Positions 19,513 to 28,903 of a stretch of 57,417 bases of DNA are shown here, in pieces. The notes beneath the pieces were generated by a model, which worked only from the letters and a program-made list of their open reading frames with translations, had not been told where the DNA came from and did no database searches. Both the position numbers and the translations under genes were made by a program. This stretch comes from Acidobacteriota bacterium (GTDB lineage Bacteria; Acidobacteriota; Terriglobia; Acidiferrales; UBA7541), in contig QHYR01000035.1 in assembly GCA_003223315.1 (NCBI GenBank), positions 1 through 57,417 on the forward strand, written 5' to 3'. Numbering within the stretch: the first letter of the stretch is position 1; every line of letters starts with the position of its first letter.

Positions 19513-21408
19513 CTATTGGCTAAAAGGGACGTCCACGGAAAACTGCGTTCGAACCGGCTCTCCTGCCAGGCGCGGCACCGTCGTTTTCCACTTGCGGGCC
19601 GCCTGCATGGCGGACTCGGAAAAGCCATAGGAATCAGGCCTTACGCGCGAGTGCGCCTCGACGATGGCTCCTCGCTGATCCACAGTCACAGAGAGCATGG
19701 CCAACCCGTTGTCCAGGCCCACCTGACGAGCCTGCAAGGGAAACTCCGGCCACGAAAAGTGAACCCACTGGACTTTGGGCGGATCCAGCACGCCGCAAGC
19801 GGCGAAGACGCCGGACCGCACGTCGGTTTTCGAATCAGGCACGCCGACGCCGCATCCGATCGCCGGCCACGGCGTCATCCCGCGCAGCGCGATGGGGATC
19901 GCCGACGAGACGTAGGCCGCCGCATCCTTGGCTCGCGGACCGCTTCCTTGGGCGATCTGCTGAAATTCCAGCCGAACGCGCAATTTCAATCCGGCAGCGT
20001 CTTTCGCCGCAACCGCTTGATGAAAGTGGGACACAGCGGCGTTGAATTGCGCATCGGGCGTTAATTTCTCAACGCTCGCAGGCTGCTCCTCGCTCGCGTT
20101 CACACCCGCCGGAGCGGTCGCGAGTGCGTTGGATACCGGCTCGGCTGCATTGGACGCCGCCGGAAGCGCTGCCTGGGCGTGGAAATGACGCCTGGCGCGA
20201 TTTGCTTCCAGCGCGATGCCGGCCAGCAGCGTCAACCCGATCGCGGCGACGGCGATTCCGCGTTGCCACAGTGGCGCGTTCACCAGCCTGGCTAAGAGAA
20301 GTTCCGCAGGGCCGCGGGATGAGGTCTTCGGCACATCGACCGGCGCCGCGATTGTCGCCGCAATGGGCACGGACGCTGGCGAGATCGCCTTGGGCGCCTC
20401 CGCCACGCCGCTCGACGCCGCGTTTCGAGCAGGCAACTTCCTCAGTGCGATCGTCTGTGCGGCTGGCGCGATTTGGGTTCTCGCGCGGCTTGCATGGCTG
20501 GCCACGGTTTGGAGTGCGTACTCGTGTGCAGCGGTGCCCGCCGCTTCGGCCGGTGGTTGCCCAGGCTTATTCAGGTGGAGTGCAGCCCAGGCGGATTTCA
20601 GTTCGAGAAGCAGCTGCTCCATGCTCTCATAGCGGGCAGCGTCATCCTTGGCCAGAGTTCTCCGTGAAATTACATCCAGTTGGAGTGGACACTCGGGGAG
20701 CAACTGGCGAAGAGGCACCGGGTCATCTTGCAAGATGCTGAGCAGCAGAGCCGCATTATTTTCTCCCTTAAAGGGGCGGCGGTAGGTCAAGAGCTCGTAT
20801 AGAACAACACCAAGCGACCAAATATCGGAACGCGCATCGGCGCGGTTTCCACGGATTTGCTGGGGCGACATGTAGCCTAACGTGCCCATCATGGTCCCGG
20901 TTTGCGTCTTAGGGTTCTCGGCCAGCCGGGCGATGCCGAAGTCCACCACCTTGACCACGCCCTCGACGGTTACGACGATATTCGCCGGCTTGATGTCCCG
21001 ATGAATCACGCCGCGCCGGTGCGCGTATTGCAGAGCGCGGCAGGTTTGCACCAGGTATCCCACTTTTTGCGCCAAGGGAACCGCGGCGCGCCGAGAGATC
21101 AGGGCATCCAGGCTTTCCCCCTCGAGGTACTCCATGGCGATGAAGGGAACTCCGTCTGCCTCGCCCAATTCGTAGATCGTAACGATATTCGGATGCTGGA
21201 AAGCACCCGCCGCTTTGGCTTCGCGGCGAAAGCGCTCCACCAGGCCCGTATCGCCAACCACAGACGCTGTAATCGTTTTGAGCGCGATGAGCCGCCCGAT
21301 CAGTGAGTCTTGCGCTTTGAATACAACACCCATGGCTCCGCGGCCTAACTCGCTCAGGATTTCGTAGCGACCAATCTTTTTCACACCGGCACTCCTGGCA
21401 ACTGCCAC
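19513..21408 (-). CDS. Transmembrane Ser/Thr protein kinase with C-terminal TonB-family domain
   Basis: Kinase: GRYEILSELGRGAMGVVFKAQD, IALKTI, HRDIKPANIVV, DFGIARL. TM: GIAVAAIGLTLLAGIALEA. C-term: GLAMLSVTVDQRGAIVEAHSRVRPDSYGFSESAMQAARKWKTTVPRLAGEPVRTQFSVDVPF resembles the TonB-family C-terminal domain. Confidence 0.9.
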   Translation of the reverse strand: MAVARSAGVKKIGRYEILSELGRGAMGVVFKAQDSLIGRLIALKTITASVVGDTGLVERFRREAKAAGAFQHPNIVTIYELGEADGVPFIAMEYLEGESLDALISRRAAVPLAQKVGYLVQTCRALQYAHRRGVIHRDIKPANIVVTVEGVVKVVDFGIARLAENPKTQTGTMMGTLGYMSPQQIRGNRADARSDIWSLGVVLYELLTYRRPFKGENNAALLLSILQDDPVPLRQLLPECPLQLDVISRRTLAKDDAARYESMEQLLLELKSAWAALHLNKPGQPPAEAAGTAAHEYALQTVASHASRARTQIAPAAQTIALRKLPARNAASSGVAEAPKAISPASVPIAATIAAPVDVPKTSSRGPAELLLARLVNAPLWQRGIAVAAIGLTLLAGIALEANRARRHFHAQAALPAASNAAEPVSNALATAPAGVNASEEQPASVEKLTPDAQFNAAVSHFHQAVAAKDAAGLKLRVRLEFQQIAQGSGPRAKDAAAYVSSAIPIALRGMTPWPAIGCGVGVPDSKTDVRSGVFAACGVLDPPKVQWVHFSWPEFPLQARQVGLDNGLAMLSVTVDQRGAIVEAHSRVRPDSYGFSESAMQAARKWKTTVPRLAGEPVRTQFSVDVPFSQ

Positions 21409-21715
21409 GGCTTGAAAGTATTTTAATCGCTGGCAAAGCGGGTCTTCTCGCGGAAGGACCGGGATGTCGCTGAGGGGTTACCCTACCAGTTCGCGTGCGC
21501 CCCCCGCCGCACAGCGTGCCGGCGTAGAGTTTCAGGCCTTCCCACGCCAGCGCCAAGCCAATCGGGCGGTACTCCTCGAGAGCGCAAGAGAACCTTGCAG
21601 AGCGCCCGATGCTGAGATCGCATATGCAGATGTACCTGCCGATCCTGGCCCGACTCGGCGGGCTGCTAGGGTATACTCACTCGATTCGCCGACGAAGTGA
21701 AGAGGATGGGACGCT

Positions 21716-22483
21716 ATGAATAAGCGATGGCACGCGCCGATAAAATTGGTCGTTCTGATCGGGGTGGTTGTGGCCTTGCCGACTGCGTCGCTGGCGCAGG
21801 GTCAGGTTCAGGTTAGGGTCATCATGTCTGGCGGCTTTTCGGCCGCCTTTCGAGAACTCCAGCCGGAGTTCGAGAAAACCACCGGCATCAAGCTCACTGT
21901 CACCCGGGGAGCGTCGCAAGGAGTCGGGCCGGATACCATTGGCGCGCAGTTGCACGTCGGCGTGCCCGAGGACGTGGTGATCATGTCCAGGGAAGGGCTG
22001 GACGAACTGATCGCGGAGGGCTGGATCGTGGCCGGAACGGATGTTGACTTGGGCCAGTCACCCCTGGGCATGAGCGTGCGCGCCGGAGCGCCCAAGCCGG
22101 ATATCAGCACGGTCGAGGCCTTCAAACGGACCATGCTTCGAGCGAAGTCCGTCACTTTTCCAAGCAGCACCACAGGCATTTATTTGGTGACCAAGCTTTT
22201 TCCGCAGCTCGGGATCGCCAAGGAAATGGCAGCGAAGACCACGAGCACCGGCGTGGCTGCCGTCGCCAAAGGAGATGCGGAGATCGCGGTGCAGCCGGTG
22301 AGCGAGCTTCTGCGCGCGCCGGGCGTGGACTTCGTTGGTACGATCCCGGCGGGAATCCAGTACGTCTCGGTGTTCTCGGCCGCGATGGTGAAAGACCCGA
22401 AGCAAGCGAAGGCGTCTAAAGAGGATCCAGAAGAGCGGCATGGAGGTGCTGGCCACACGGGGTGCTGGCCGCACGGGCTCTAG
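21716..22483 (+). CDS. ModA-like periplasmic substrate-binding protein; C-terminus probably altered by indel/frameshift
   Basis: Signal peptide; MSGGFSAAFRELQPEFEKTTGIKLTVTRGASQG...STTGIYLVTKLFPQLGI. The expected tail motif (IQKSGMEV) lies in another frame from about 22420. Confidence 0.8.
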   Translation: MNKRWHAPIKLVVLIGVVVALPTASLAQGQVQVRVIMSGGFSAAFRELQPEFEKTTGIKLTVTRGASQGVGPDTIGAQLHVGVPEDVVIMSREGLDELIAEGWIVAGTDVDLGQSPLGMSVRAGAPKPDISTVEAFKRTMLRAKSVTFPSSTTGIYLVTKLFPQLGIAKEMAAKTTSTGVAAVAKGDAEIAVQPVSELLRAPGVDFVGTIPAGIQYVSVFSAAMVKDPKQAKASKEDPEERHGGAGHTGCWPHGL

Positions 22484-22505
22484 AGGAAACTGAGCCGGCG
22501 AGGCG

Positions 22506-23174
22506 TTAGGCGTCCTTGACGGCGAGGCCGGTGCCATCGCCGATGGGGAGTTCGGTGTAGCGAAAGCCGTTACCTGGATCGCGCAGATAAGCGAGAAAGT
22601 CGGCTTGGGCCTCGCGAAGCGTGCCGGTTCCATCCACGACCACAATCGCGCCTTTTCTCAGGCGCGGAGCGATGAGCCGGAAGACCTCCAGCGAATAAGG
22701 CGGAAATCCATCCATCAAGCACATGTCGATCCCTTCCGGAAGATCCCTTAGTGTCTGCCGGGCGTCGCCTTCTCGAATGCGCACGAAGCGCGCGAGGCCG
22801 GTTTCTTCCAGGTTGCGCTGGGCCTGGGCCATCTTTTCGGCAACGAACTCGGTTCCAATGATTTGTCCTTCTGTGCCGTTGTCTCGGATGGCGGCGGCGA
22901 GATAGATGGTGGACAGGCCGTGAGAGGTTCCAAATTCCACGATGGTTTCCGCGCGGATGGAACGGGCCAGGAGATACAAGAATGCGCCCTGTTCACGGTG
23001 GATGGGGATCATCTTGTCCTTCAGAAAATTCGGTCCCCAATTGCGATTCTTCAGGTCAGGAGGGCGCGCGGCCATCTCCGCTTCCTGCACGTCGGCAACC
23101 GCATGCAAACGGCTTAAGACGGCCTCGATCCTCGAATCGCGGATCGGCGTGGTGAAACCATTCTTTTCGTTCAT
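22506..23174 (-). CDS. Class I SAM-dependent O-methyltransferase
   Basis: AETIVEFGTSHGLSTIYLAAAIRDNGTEGQIIGTEFVAEKMAQAQRNLEETGL, IDMCLMDGFPPY. Confidence 0.9.
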   Translation of the reverse strand: MNEKNGFTTPIRDSRIEAVLSRLHAVADVQEAEMAARPPDLKNRNWGPNFLKDKMIPIHREQGAFLYLLARSIRAETIVEFGTSHGLSTIYLAAAIRDNGTEGQIIGTEFVAEKMAQAQRNLEETGLARFVRIREGDARQTLRDLPEGIDMCLMDGFPPYSLEVFRLIAPRLRKGAIVVVDGTGTLREAQADFLAYLRDPGNGFRYTELPIGDGTGLAVKDA

Positions 23175-23309
23175 CTGTGAGCCCTTACGTCTGTGCGCGG
23201 GACTAGTATGATCTCGGCTGAGCCACTTGTCCTCTCGTTTCCGCTTTATTGAGTGAAGCGGGTGCGCGGCGCAGAGTCGAACGCCGCTCTAGCCGAGAGG
23301 AGAGCGACG

Positions 23310-23489
23310 ATGAGGAAACAAGCTTCGCGACTGAACGGCGGCAAAGAACCGAAGACCACGGAAACCGCGGGCGTGGCCGCGGTGGGTGAGATGTCCGCTA
23401 AAGATCGAGAATTCGAGGCACTTCTGCGGCGTGCGGCCGATTTCCAAAATGCGGATCGTAGCTGCAAGCTGAGGGGAGAGGCAAGTTAG
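23310..23489 (+). CDS. Small hypothetical protein
   Basis: ATG at 23310 preceded by GAGGAGAG Shine-Dalgarno-like sequence; no recognised domain. Confidence 0.3.
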   Translation: MRKQASRLNGGKEPKTTETAGVAAVGEMSAKDREFEALLRRAADFQNADRSCKLRGEAS

Positions 23490-23571
23490 GTTCTTCCTCA
23501 GCACGCGCCATAACTTTTTTAACGCAGCACACGCAAAACGGGCGTGTGCGGGGAGCCTCATTCCGCGGGGG

Positions 23572-24558
23572 ATGGCCCAAGCAACGCTCGATGCGCATCT
23601 GACGAAAATTAGTTGTGTCGAGGAGAGGCGGGAGGCGTACGATGCGCGAGAGGAAGGTGCAAATCGGAGATTCCGATTTGAAAATTGGAAAATGAGGGAC
23701 TTTTCCAGCGAACCGCCGGACCCGGAGACACAAGCTAGTTCCGCCAAAACTCAGCGGAAGGCGGGGGTCGTTCTCGGAGCGATCGCGTTTGGGCTGGTGC
23801 TCGTTCTCGGTTTTTTGCTTGCGAGATCGATCGGGCGGTTGAACCGGCAGATGGTGCAACTGAGTCAGCAGACGGAGGGGCTCAACCGCCGCGTCGAAGG
23901 CGCAGAGCAGCAAGCACAGTCTTTCGCTCAGCAGGCTTCGCAAGCCGTGGCCAGCGCCCAAGCGGCCGCGCAGCAGCGCGATGAAGCGAAGCAGTCGGAG
24001 GCAAATTCGGCGGCACAGGCACAATCGGCCCTGCAGGCGGCGGCTGCCGCGCAACTGCAGGCCAATCAAGCCGAGCAGAAAGCCGAAGAATATCGCAAGC
24101 AGCGCGAAGAGGAGCTTCAGACGCTACAACAGGTCCTCGGGCAAATTGCCGAAACGCACCGCACGGCACTTGGACTGGTGATGACGCTGGGCGAGAAGGC
24201 GATCCGGTTCGAATTCGATAAGTCGGACATTGAGCCTCAATACCGCGACATCTTGAACCGCATCGCGGGCGTGCTCATGACGCTCAAGGGATATTCCATT
24301 TACGTTTACGGGTATACCGATGACATCGGCACACAGGAATATAATCTGAAACTCTCCGGCCGACGCGCCCAAGCCGTGCGCGATTCTCTGGTCCAGGCGG
24401 GGATCAATCCGAGGCTTATCACTACGCAGGGATTTGGCAAATCCGACCCGCGCGTTAAGGGCGACAGCCCGCAAGCGCGTGCCGCCAATCGCCGAGTGGA
24501 GATCGGCATTGTCGATTCGACTCTGCTCTTCAGCAGCCAGCCCCTTCCCCCAAAGTAG
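23572..24558 (+). CDS. OmpA/MotB-family protein with N-terminal TM anchor and Ala/Gln-rich coiled coil
   Basis: OmpA C-term: IRFEFDKSDIEPQYRDILNRIAGVL...IYVYGYTDDIGTQEYNLKLSGRRAQAVRDSLVQAGI...KSDPRVKGDSPQARAANRRVEI. Start likely the ATG at about 23692. Confidence 0.9.
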   Translation: MAQATLDAHLTKISCVEERREAYDAREEGANRRFRFENWKMRDFSSEPPDPETQASSAKTQRKAGVVLGAIAFGLVLVLGFLLARSIGRLNRQMVQLSQQTEGLNRRVEGAEQQAQSFAQQASQAVASAQAAAQQRDEAKQSEANSAAQAQSALQAAAAAQLQANQAEQKAEEYRKQREEELQTLQQVLGQIAETHRTALGLVMTLGEKAIRFEFDKSDIEPQYRDILNRIAGVLMTLKGYSIYVYGYTDDIGTQEYNLKLSGRRAQAVRDSLVQAGINPRLITTQGFGKSDPRVKGDSPQARAANRRVEIGIVDSTLLFSSQPLPPK

Positions 24559-24789
24559 GCTTTACAGGCATTTATTGCAGCGATACTCTTGCCTCATGCT
24601 GGGCTCAGGCGCAAACCGCCGAGTAATCGACAACTCGAGGAGGTTCACATGACAGCTCGTGCTTGGATCTCGTCGGGTGTTCTGACGGTGGCGATGGCGA
24701 GCATGGAAAAGGCAAGCGCGAAAGGCCCGGAGAAAGATCCAAATTGAATCACTGTGTTATGGCCCTGCCGCAGCCCTAGGAGGCGAACC

Positions 24790-25215
24790 ATGCGAAGCCC
24801 GGCCCCTCTCGCTACCCTGCTTTTCGCTTTGATTTGCGCATTGCCCGCCGGCGCGCAGACGGCTGGTCCCAATCCAGGCGTCACGCCGGTAAGGCAGATC
24901 GACCGGGCGGAAGTTCGCGTCACACGCGTTGAACTCCAGCCGGGCGCGGTCCGCAGCGTGCATCAGCACGACGATGTCCGGTTTCATCTGTTTATTCCCA
25001 TCAGCGGCAAAATCGAATTGACCATTGGTTCCGCAAAGCCCGTGGAGGCGACGCCGGGGCAGGCGTATTTCATGCAAAGAGGCACGCCGCACGGGTTCAG
25101 GAACATGGGATCTTCGCCGGCCGCAGTGATGGAGGTTTTCGTGAAAGGCGATGTGACGACTGCCCAAGCCGGTGCTAACATCGCCCTGCACCCCTTGCAG
25201 GAGGGTCTCAGATGA
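24790..25215 (+). CDS. Exported cupin-domain protein
   Basis: ATG at 24790 after TAGGAGG; LQPGAVRSVHQHDDVRFHLFIPISGKIEL...PGQAYFMQRGTPHGFRNMGSSPAAVMEVFV. Confidence 0.85.
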   Translation: MRSPAPLATLLFALICALPAGAQTAGPNPGVTPVRQIDRAEVRVTRVELQPGAVRSVHQHDDVRFHLFIPISGKIELTIGSAKPVEATPGQAYFMQRGTPHGFRNMGSSPAAVMEVFVKGDVTTAQAGANIALHPLQEGLR

Positions 25216-26426
25216 GAATCAGACCTCGTTCCTATGTATTTCTGGTGGCAGTGACGGCCGCGGCACTCCTTGCCGCCGGCTTGGCCGGCTCAAGGCTTAT
25301 CGGCCAGACCGCTTCGAGTGGTTCGACGGCGGCACCCACGCTTAAGACTCCGTGGGGTGCTCCGGACCTTCAAGGTACATGGAGCAATACAACCGTCGTG
25401 CCCTTCGAGCGCCCCAAGGGATTCGGTGAACGGGAATTCCTGACCGACGCTGAGCACGAGAAAGCTGTCCAAGAGCTGCTCAAGCGCGATGCACTTCCCG
25501 GGCGCGACAGTCGCGAGAGTAACGGGAAGGACATTCGCGGCACGGAAAAGGACGTCGCCCGCGCGTATAACGAGCACTGGTTCGGCGATAAGCCGACCGA
25601 AGTGGGACGCCGCACGTCCATGATCATCGACCCGCCCGACGGCAGGATGCCGGCCCTGACACCGGAGGCGCGAGAGAGAATCAACAAGAAACGGGAGTAC
25701 CTGCAGGCGCTCCTGCAGGGCACTTCCGGCGGCAAGCCCGGACCCATCTCGCCGCGCCGAAACGAGCCCTCGACCGACTACAACCTCGATCGCATAAATC
25801 GCGCCGACGGTCCCGAGGACCGCGGCGGTCCCGAGCGTTGCCTATTGAATAACCTTCCGGTGATTCTTCAGGCAGGACCTTTGACGCCGGACGGAAGACC
25901 CTTCGGCAATTTCGGAGGCGTGATGCGGATCGTCGAGAGCCCTGATTCGGTGGACCTCTACTACGACGTCGGCCAGGGCTCCGGGTTCAATCGCGCGATC
26001 CCCATCACCAACCGGCTTCATCTACCAAAAGAGATTCACCAATACTGGGGCGATTCCATCGCCCGGTGGGAGGGCGATACGTTGGTGGTGGACGTCACGA
26101 ATTTCAGCCAGGAGACCGAGTTCCGCGGCTCGCGAGAGAACCTGCATTTGATCGAGCGCTACAAACGCATTGATCCGAGAACACTGCAGATCACGATCAC
26201 AGCCGAGGACCCGACAACTTGGGTGAAACCGTTTACGTTCGTGCAGGAACTGCGCAAGAACGCCGATAAACCGAACATGGTCTACGAAGGCGGGTGCCAC
26301 GAAGGCAACTACGGGCTGCTCGGCATGCTGGCGAACACGCGCGCTGCGGAGAAGGCGTTTGCCGAGGGAAAGGGTCCCGATCCGGCGCTGGAGGACAACG
26401 CGACCGGTGGTGGTGGCGACCAATAG
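25212..26426 (+). CDS. Exported protein of unknown function, acidobacterial family A (about 400 aa)
   Basis: Same architecture as 27650 and 28904: TPWGAPDLQGTWSNTTVVPFERP, YYDVGQGSGFNRAIPITNRLHLPKEIHQYWGDSIARWEGDTLVVDVTNFSQETEFRGSRENLHLIERY. Confidence 0.8.
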   Translation: MRIRPRSYVFLVAVTAAALLAAGLAGSRLIGQTASSGSTAAPTLKTPWGAPDLQGTWSNTTVVPFERPKGFGEREFLTDAEHEKAVQELLKRDALPGRDSRESNGKDIRGTEKDVARAYNEHWFGDKPTEVGRRTSMIIDPPDGRMPALTPEARERINKKREYLQALLQGTSGGKPGPISPRRNEPSTDYNLDRINRADGPEDRGGPERCLLNNLPVILQAGPLTPDGRPFGNFGGVMRIVESPDSVDLYYDVGQGSGFNRAIPITNRLHLPKEIHQYWGDSIARWEGDTLVVDVTNFSQETEFRGSRENLHLIERYKRIDPRTLQITITAEDPTTWVKPFTFVQELRKNADKPNMVYEGGCHEGNYGLLGMLANTRAAEKAFAEGKGPDPALEDNATGGGGDQ

Positions 26427-26495
26427 TTTTCGTTACGTATAAACCTACACAGAAATCACTGGGGCGCTGAGGTAGACAGACATGCTACGGGCTGA

Positions 26496-27467
26496 TTATC
26501 GTTCGTAGAGCTTGTCCCCGGCCGGTATTTTGCGCATAACGTCTATGATGATCGTGTCGCCCTCCCAGTGCTTCACCAGTTGCTTCTTGCGCAGATGGCC
26601 CAGGAAGGTTTCCTCCACCAGTTCGACACACTTGTATTCCATGAGCTGCGCGTTGGCTTCGAGCTGACGGTACAGGACCATGCTCATCTTCCACGGACGG
26701 GTGAACACGTTGGGATCTTCGATGATGACCTCGTAGCGCAGCGCGTCGGGAGTGATCGGCGTAAAGCGCTCCACGACGTGCAGCGCGTCGCTATGGAAAT
26801 CGCCGGCGCGCGAGAACCAGGTCCGGTCGTTGAAATGGCTGACGTCGACGACGAGCGTGTTGCCTTCCCAGTGACCGACCGAATGGCCCATCCAGGTATC
26901 GGCGGGCGGCGGGTCGACCGGGTCGAGGTGAATGGTGCGGCTGGCGCCGGTAAATTCGAAGGACATCTCGATCTTATTCGTGCCCTGCGTGATCTGAAAC
27001 GGATAGGGCATATACATGGCCCGCGGGATGCCCGGCATGTAGCATCGGACTTCGGGGTCGCGATCCAGCCAGTGTTCGGCGTTATCTTTCTTTTTCGCGG
27101 CGGCCTCGGGTTTGTAGGGAATTGCGTTGCCTTCGACGACGCCGGGTCCGGGCGGCACGCCGCCGACTGAGCCCAGCGCCAGGACCGGGGCGGCCAGCAC
27201 CGGGACGTCCGGGTACACTCCGGGCTGGGCGACGGCAGGACGCATCGCGTGGGCCAGCAAGTCCCAGTTGGCCGTCGTGGTGGCCTGCCAGACGCCATTC
27301 AAGTTGGGGTGGCCGTCTGGCGTACGTATTGGCCGAGTGGCCTGAGCGGCGCGCGTGGCCTGACCGGTCGTGCGGATTGCGGCCAAACAAAACAAGGCGC
27401 CCATCGCGGCGCTGGCAATCAAAACAGTGGGGCGGTTGAATCCGATTCGCATATTCGGGGTCTCCAT
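26496..27467 (-). CDS. Exported protein of unknown function, acidobacterial family B (about 320 aa)
   Basis: DGHPNLNGVWQATTTANWDLLAHA, DPEVRCYMPGIPRAMYMPYPFQITQG, HSVGHWEGNTLVVDVSHFNDRTWFSRAGDFHSDALHVVERF; paralog of 30146. Confidence 0.8.
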   Translation of the reverse strand: METPNMRIGFNRPTVLIASAAMGALFCLAAIRTTGQATRAAQATRPIRTPDGHPNLNGVWQATTTANWDLLAHAMRPAVAQPGVYPDVPVLAAPVLALGSVGGVPPGPGVVEGNAIPYKPEAAAKKKDNAEHWLDRDPEVRCYMPGIPRAMYMPYPFQITQGTNKIEMSFEFTGASRTIHLDPVDPPPADTWMGHSVGHWEGNTLVVDVSHFNDRTWFSRAGDFHSDALHVVERFTPITPDALRYEVIIEDPNVFTRPWKMSMVLYRQLEANAQLMEYKCVELVEETFLGHLRKKQLVKHWEGDTIIIDVMRKIPAGDKLYER

Positions 27468-27649
27468 GCCGTGCGCAATTTCGACATAAGGTAACGAGCC
27501 AAGAGCGTCGCGTCAACTAAGCGCGCCTCAATCTTCTGGACAGCAGCCTAGTCCTTGTTGATAATGATGCCACCTAGCGGTTTGGAGCCGCGCCAGTTGT
27601 CCGGATATGCTCTCCGTCTGGCTGTTGAGGCCGCAGCGGGAGGTGTCAG

Positions 27650-28861
27650 ATGCGCACTCGATTCCTGAAACCGATCGGAGCAGTGGCGGTCATCATCTCG
27701 GTGGTCGTGTTTTTGAAGCCGACGCAGGTGACGGTCGCGCAGGAGGGCCCAACGCCCTCCGTGAAAGCGCCGGCGTCAGCTCAAGTCCTGAAGACGCCGT
27801 GGGGCGAACCCGATCTGCAGGGTATTTGGACCGACGAATCCGACACGCCCTTACAGCGACCCGCCAAGTATGCGAACCAGGAATTTTTCACCGAGGCGCA
27901 GCGGGCCGAATTGGACAAAGAGCGATCAGAGCTGCTCGGCGGCAACAAGCGTGAGGAGCGCGGGAGCGAGTCTGACGTCGCCGGCGCCTACAACGGAGTG
28001 TTCTTGTCCGTGAAGCACACCGGCGCGCGCACGTCGCTGATTGTGGATCCACCCAATGGCCGGATTCCGGCGCCGACGCCGCAGGCTCAGAAGATTGCCG
28101 CCGCCGAGCGAGAATTTCGTCTTGCTCTGTTGCAATCGACCGAGACGTGCAAAAATAAGGAGGCGGCGTGTAACGGAGGCAAGTACGATCCGAGGCCCTC
28201 GCCGCGACGCGCAGAGCTTCCTCCTCGCTACAACTTGGCGCACATCAATCGCGATGATGGTCCGGAGGACCACTGGCCGAATGACCGCTGCTTGACCGGC
28301 GGGCTGCCCGAGTTTGGAACCGCGTTCGGCGGGAGCTTCCGCCGCATTGTGCAGACACCAGGCGGCATCTCGATGTTCTACGACGTGGGTCAGGGGCAAG
28401 GGTGGCAGCGGAACATCGTCATGAACGGAAGCCCGCACTTGCCGGCCAGCATCCGCCAGTGGTACGGCGACTCGCGGGGCCATTGGGAGGGCAATACGCT
28501 GGTGATCGACGTGACGAATTTCAGTCCGAAGACCGATTATCAGGGCTCGCGCGAGAACTTGCACCTGGTGGAGCGCTGGACGCGAACCGGGCCGAACACG
28601 CTCGAATACGCGGTCACGATCGAAGATCCGACGGTGTGGACGCGGCCCTGGATGGTCAAGCAGGAGTTCACCAAGCAGGGCGACCAGGACAACAGAATTT
28701 ATTACGAGCCTCGTTGCATCGAGGGAAACTATGGCCTCCCGGGGCTGCTGCGTGGACGGCGCATGGAAGAGCGCGCCTTTGCGGAAGGACGAGGTCCTGA
28801 TCCGGCAACCAGCGACAACGTGAAGGGTGTTGTGGCCCTCGCACAGGATCCGTTCAATTAA
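27650..28861 (+). CDS. Exported protein of unknown function, family A
   Basis: TPWGEPDLQGIWTDESDTPLQRPAKYANQEFFTEAQRAELDKER; very similar to 28904. Confidence 0.8.
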   Translation: MRTRFLKPIGAVAVIISVVVFLKPTQVTVAQEGPTPSVKAPASAQVLKTPWGEPDLQGIWTDESDTPLQRPAKYANQEFFTEAQRAELDKERSELLGGNKREERGSESDVAGAYNGVFLSVKHTGARTSLIVDPPNGRIPAPTPQAQKIAAAEREFRLALLQSTETCKNKEAACNGGKYDPRPSPRRAELPPRYNLAHINRDDGPEDHWPNDRCLTGGLPEFGTAFGGSFRRIVQTPGGISMFYDVGQGQGWQRNIVMNGSPHLPASIRQWYGDSRGHWEGNTLVIDVTNFSPKTDYQGSRENLHLVERWTRTGPNTLEYAVTIEDPTVWTRPWMVKQEFTKQGDQDNRIYYEPRCIEGNYGLPGLLRGRRMEERAFAEGRGPDPATSDNVKGVVALAQDPFN

Positions 28862-28903
28862 CCAGGTAGTTCGGTAACCACTGCAAGGGAAAGGGAGACC
28901 ATC

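Noticed and set aside
20124-20741. 205-aa plus-strand ORF and neighbours (20216-20632, 20902-21306)
   Set aside because: Antisense to the kinase-TonB gene; no recognisable protein motifs.
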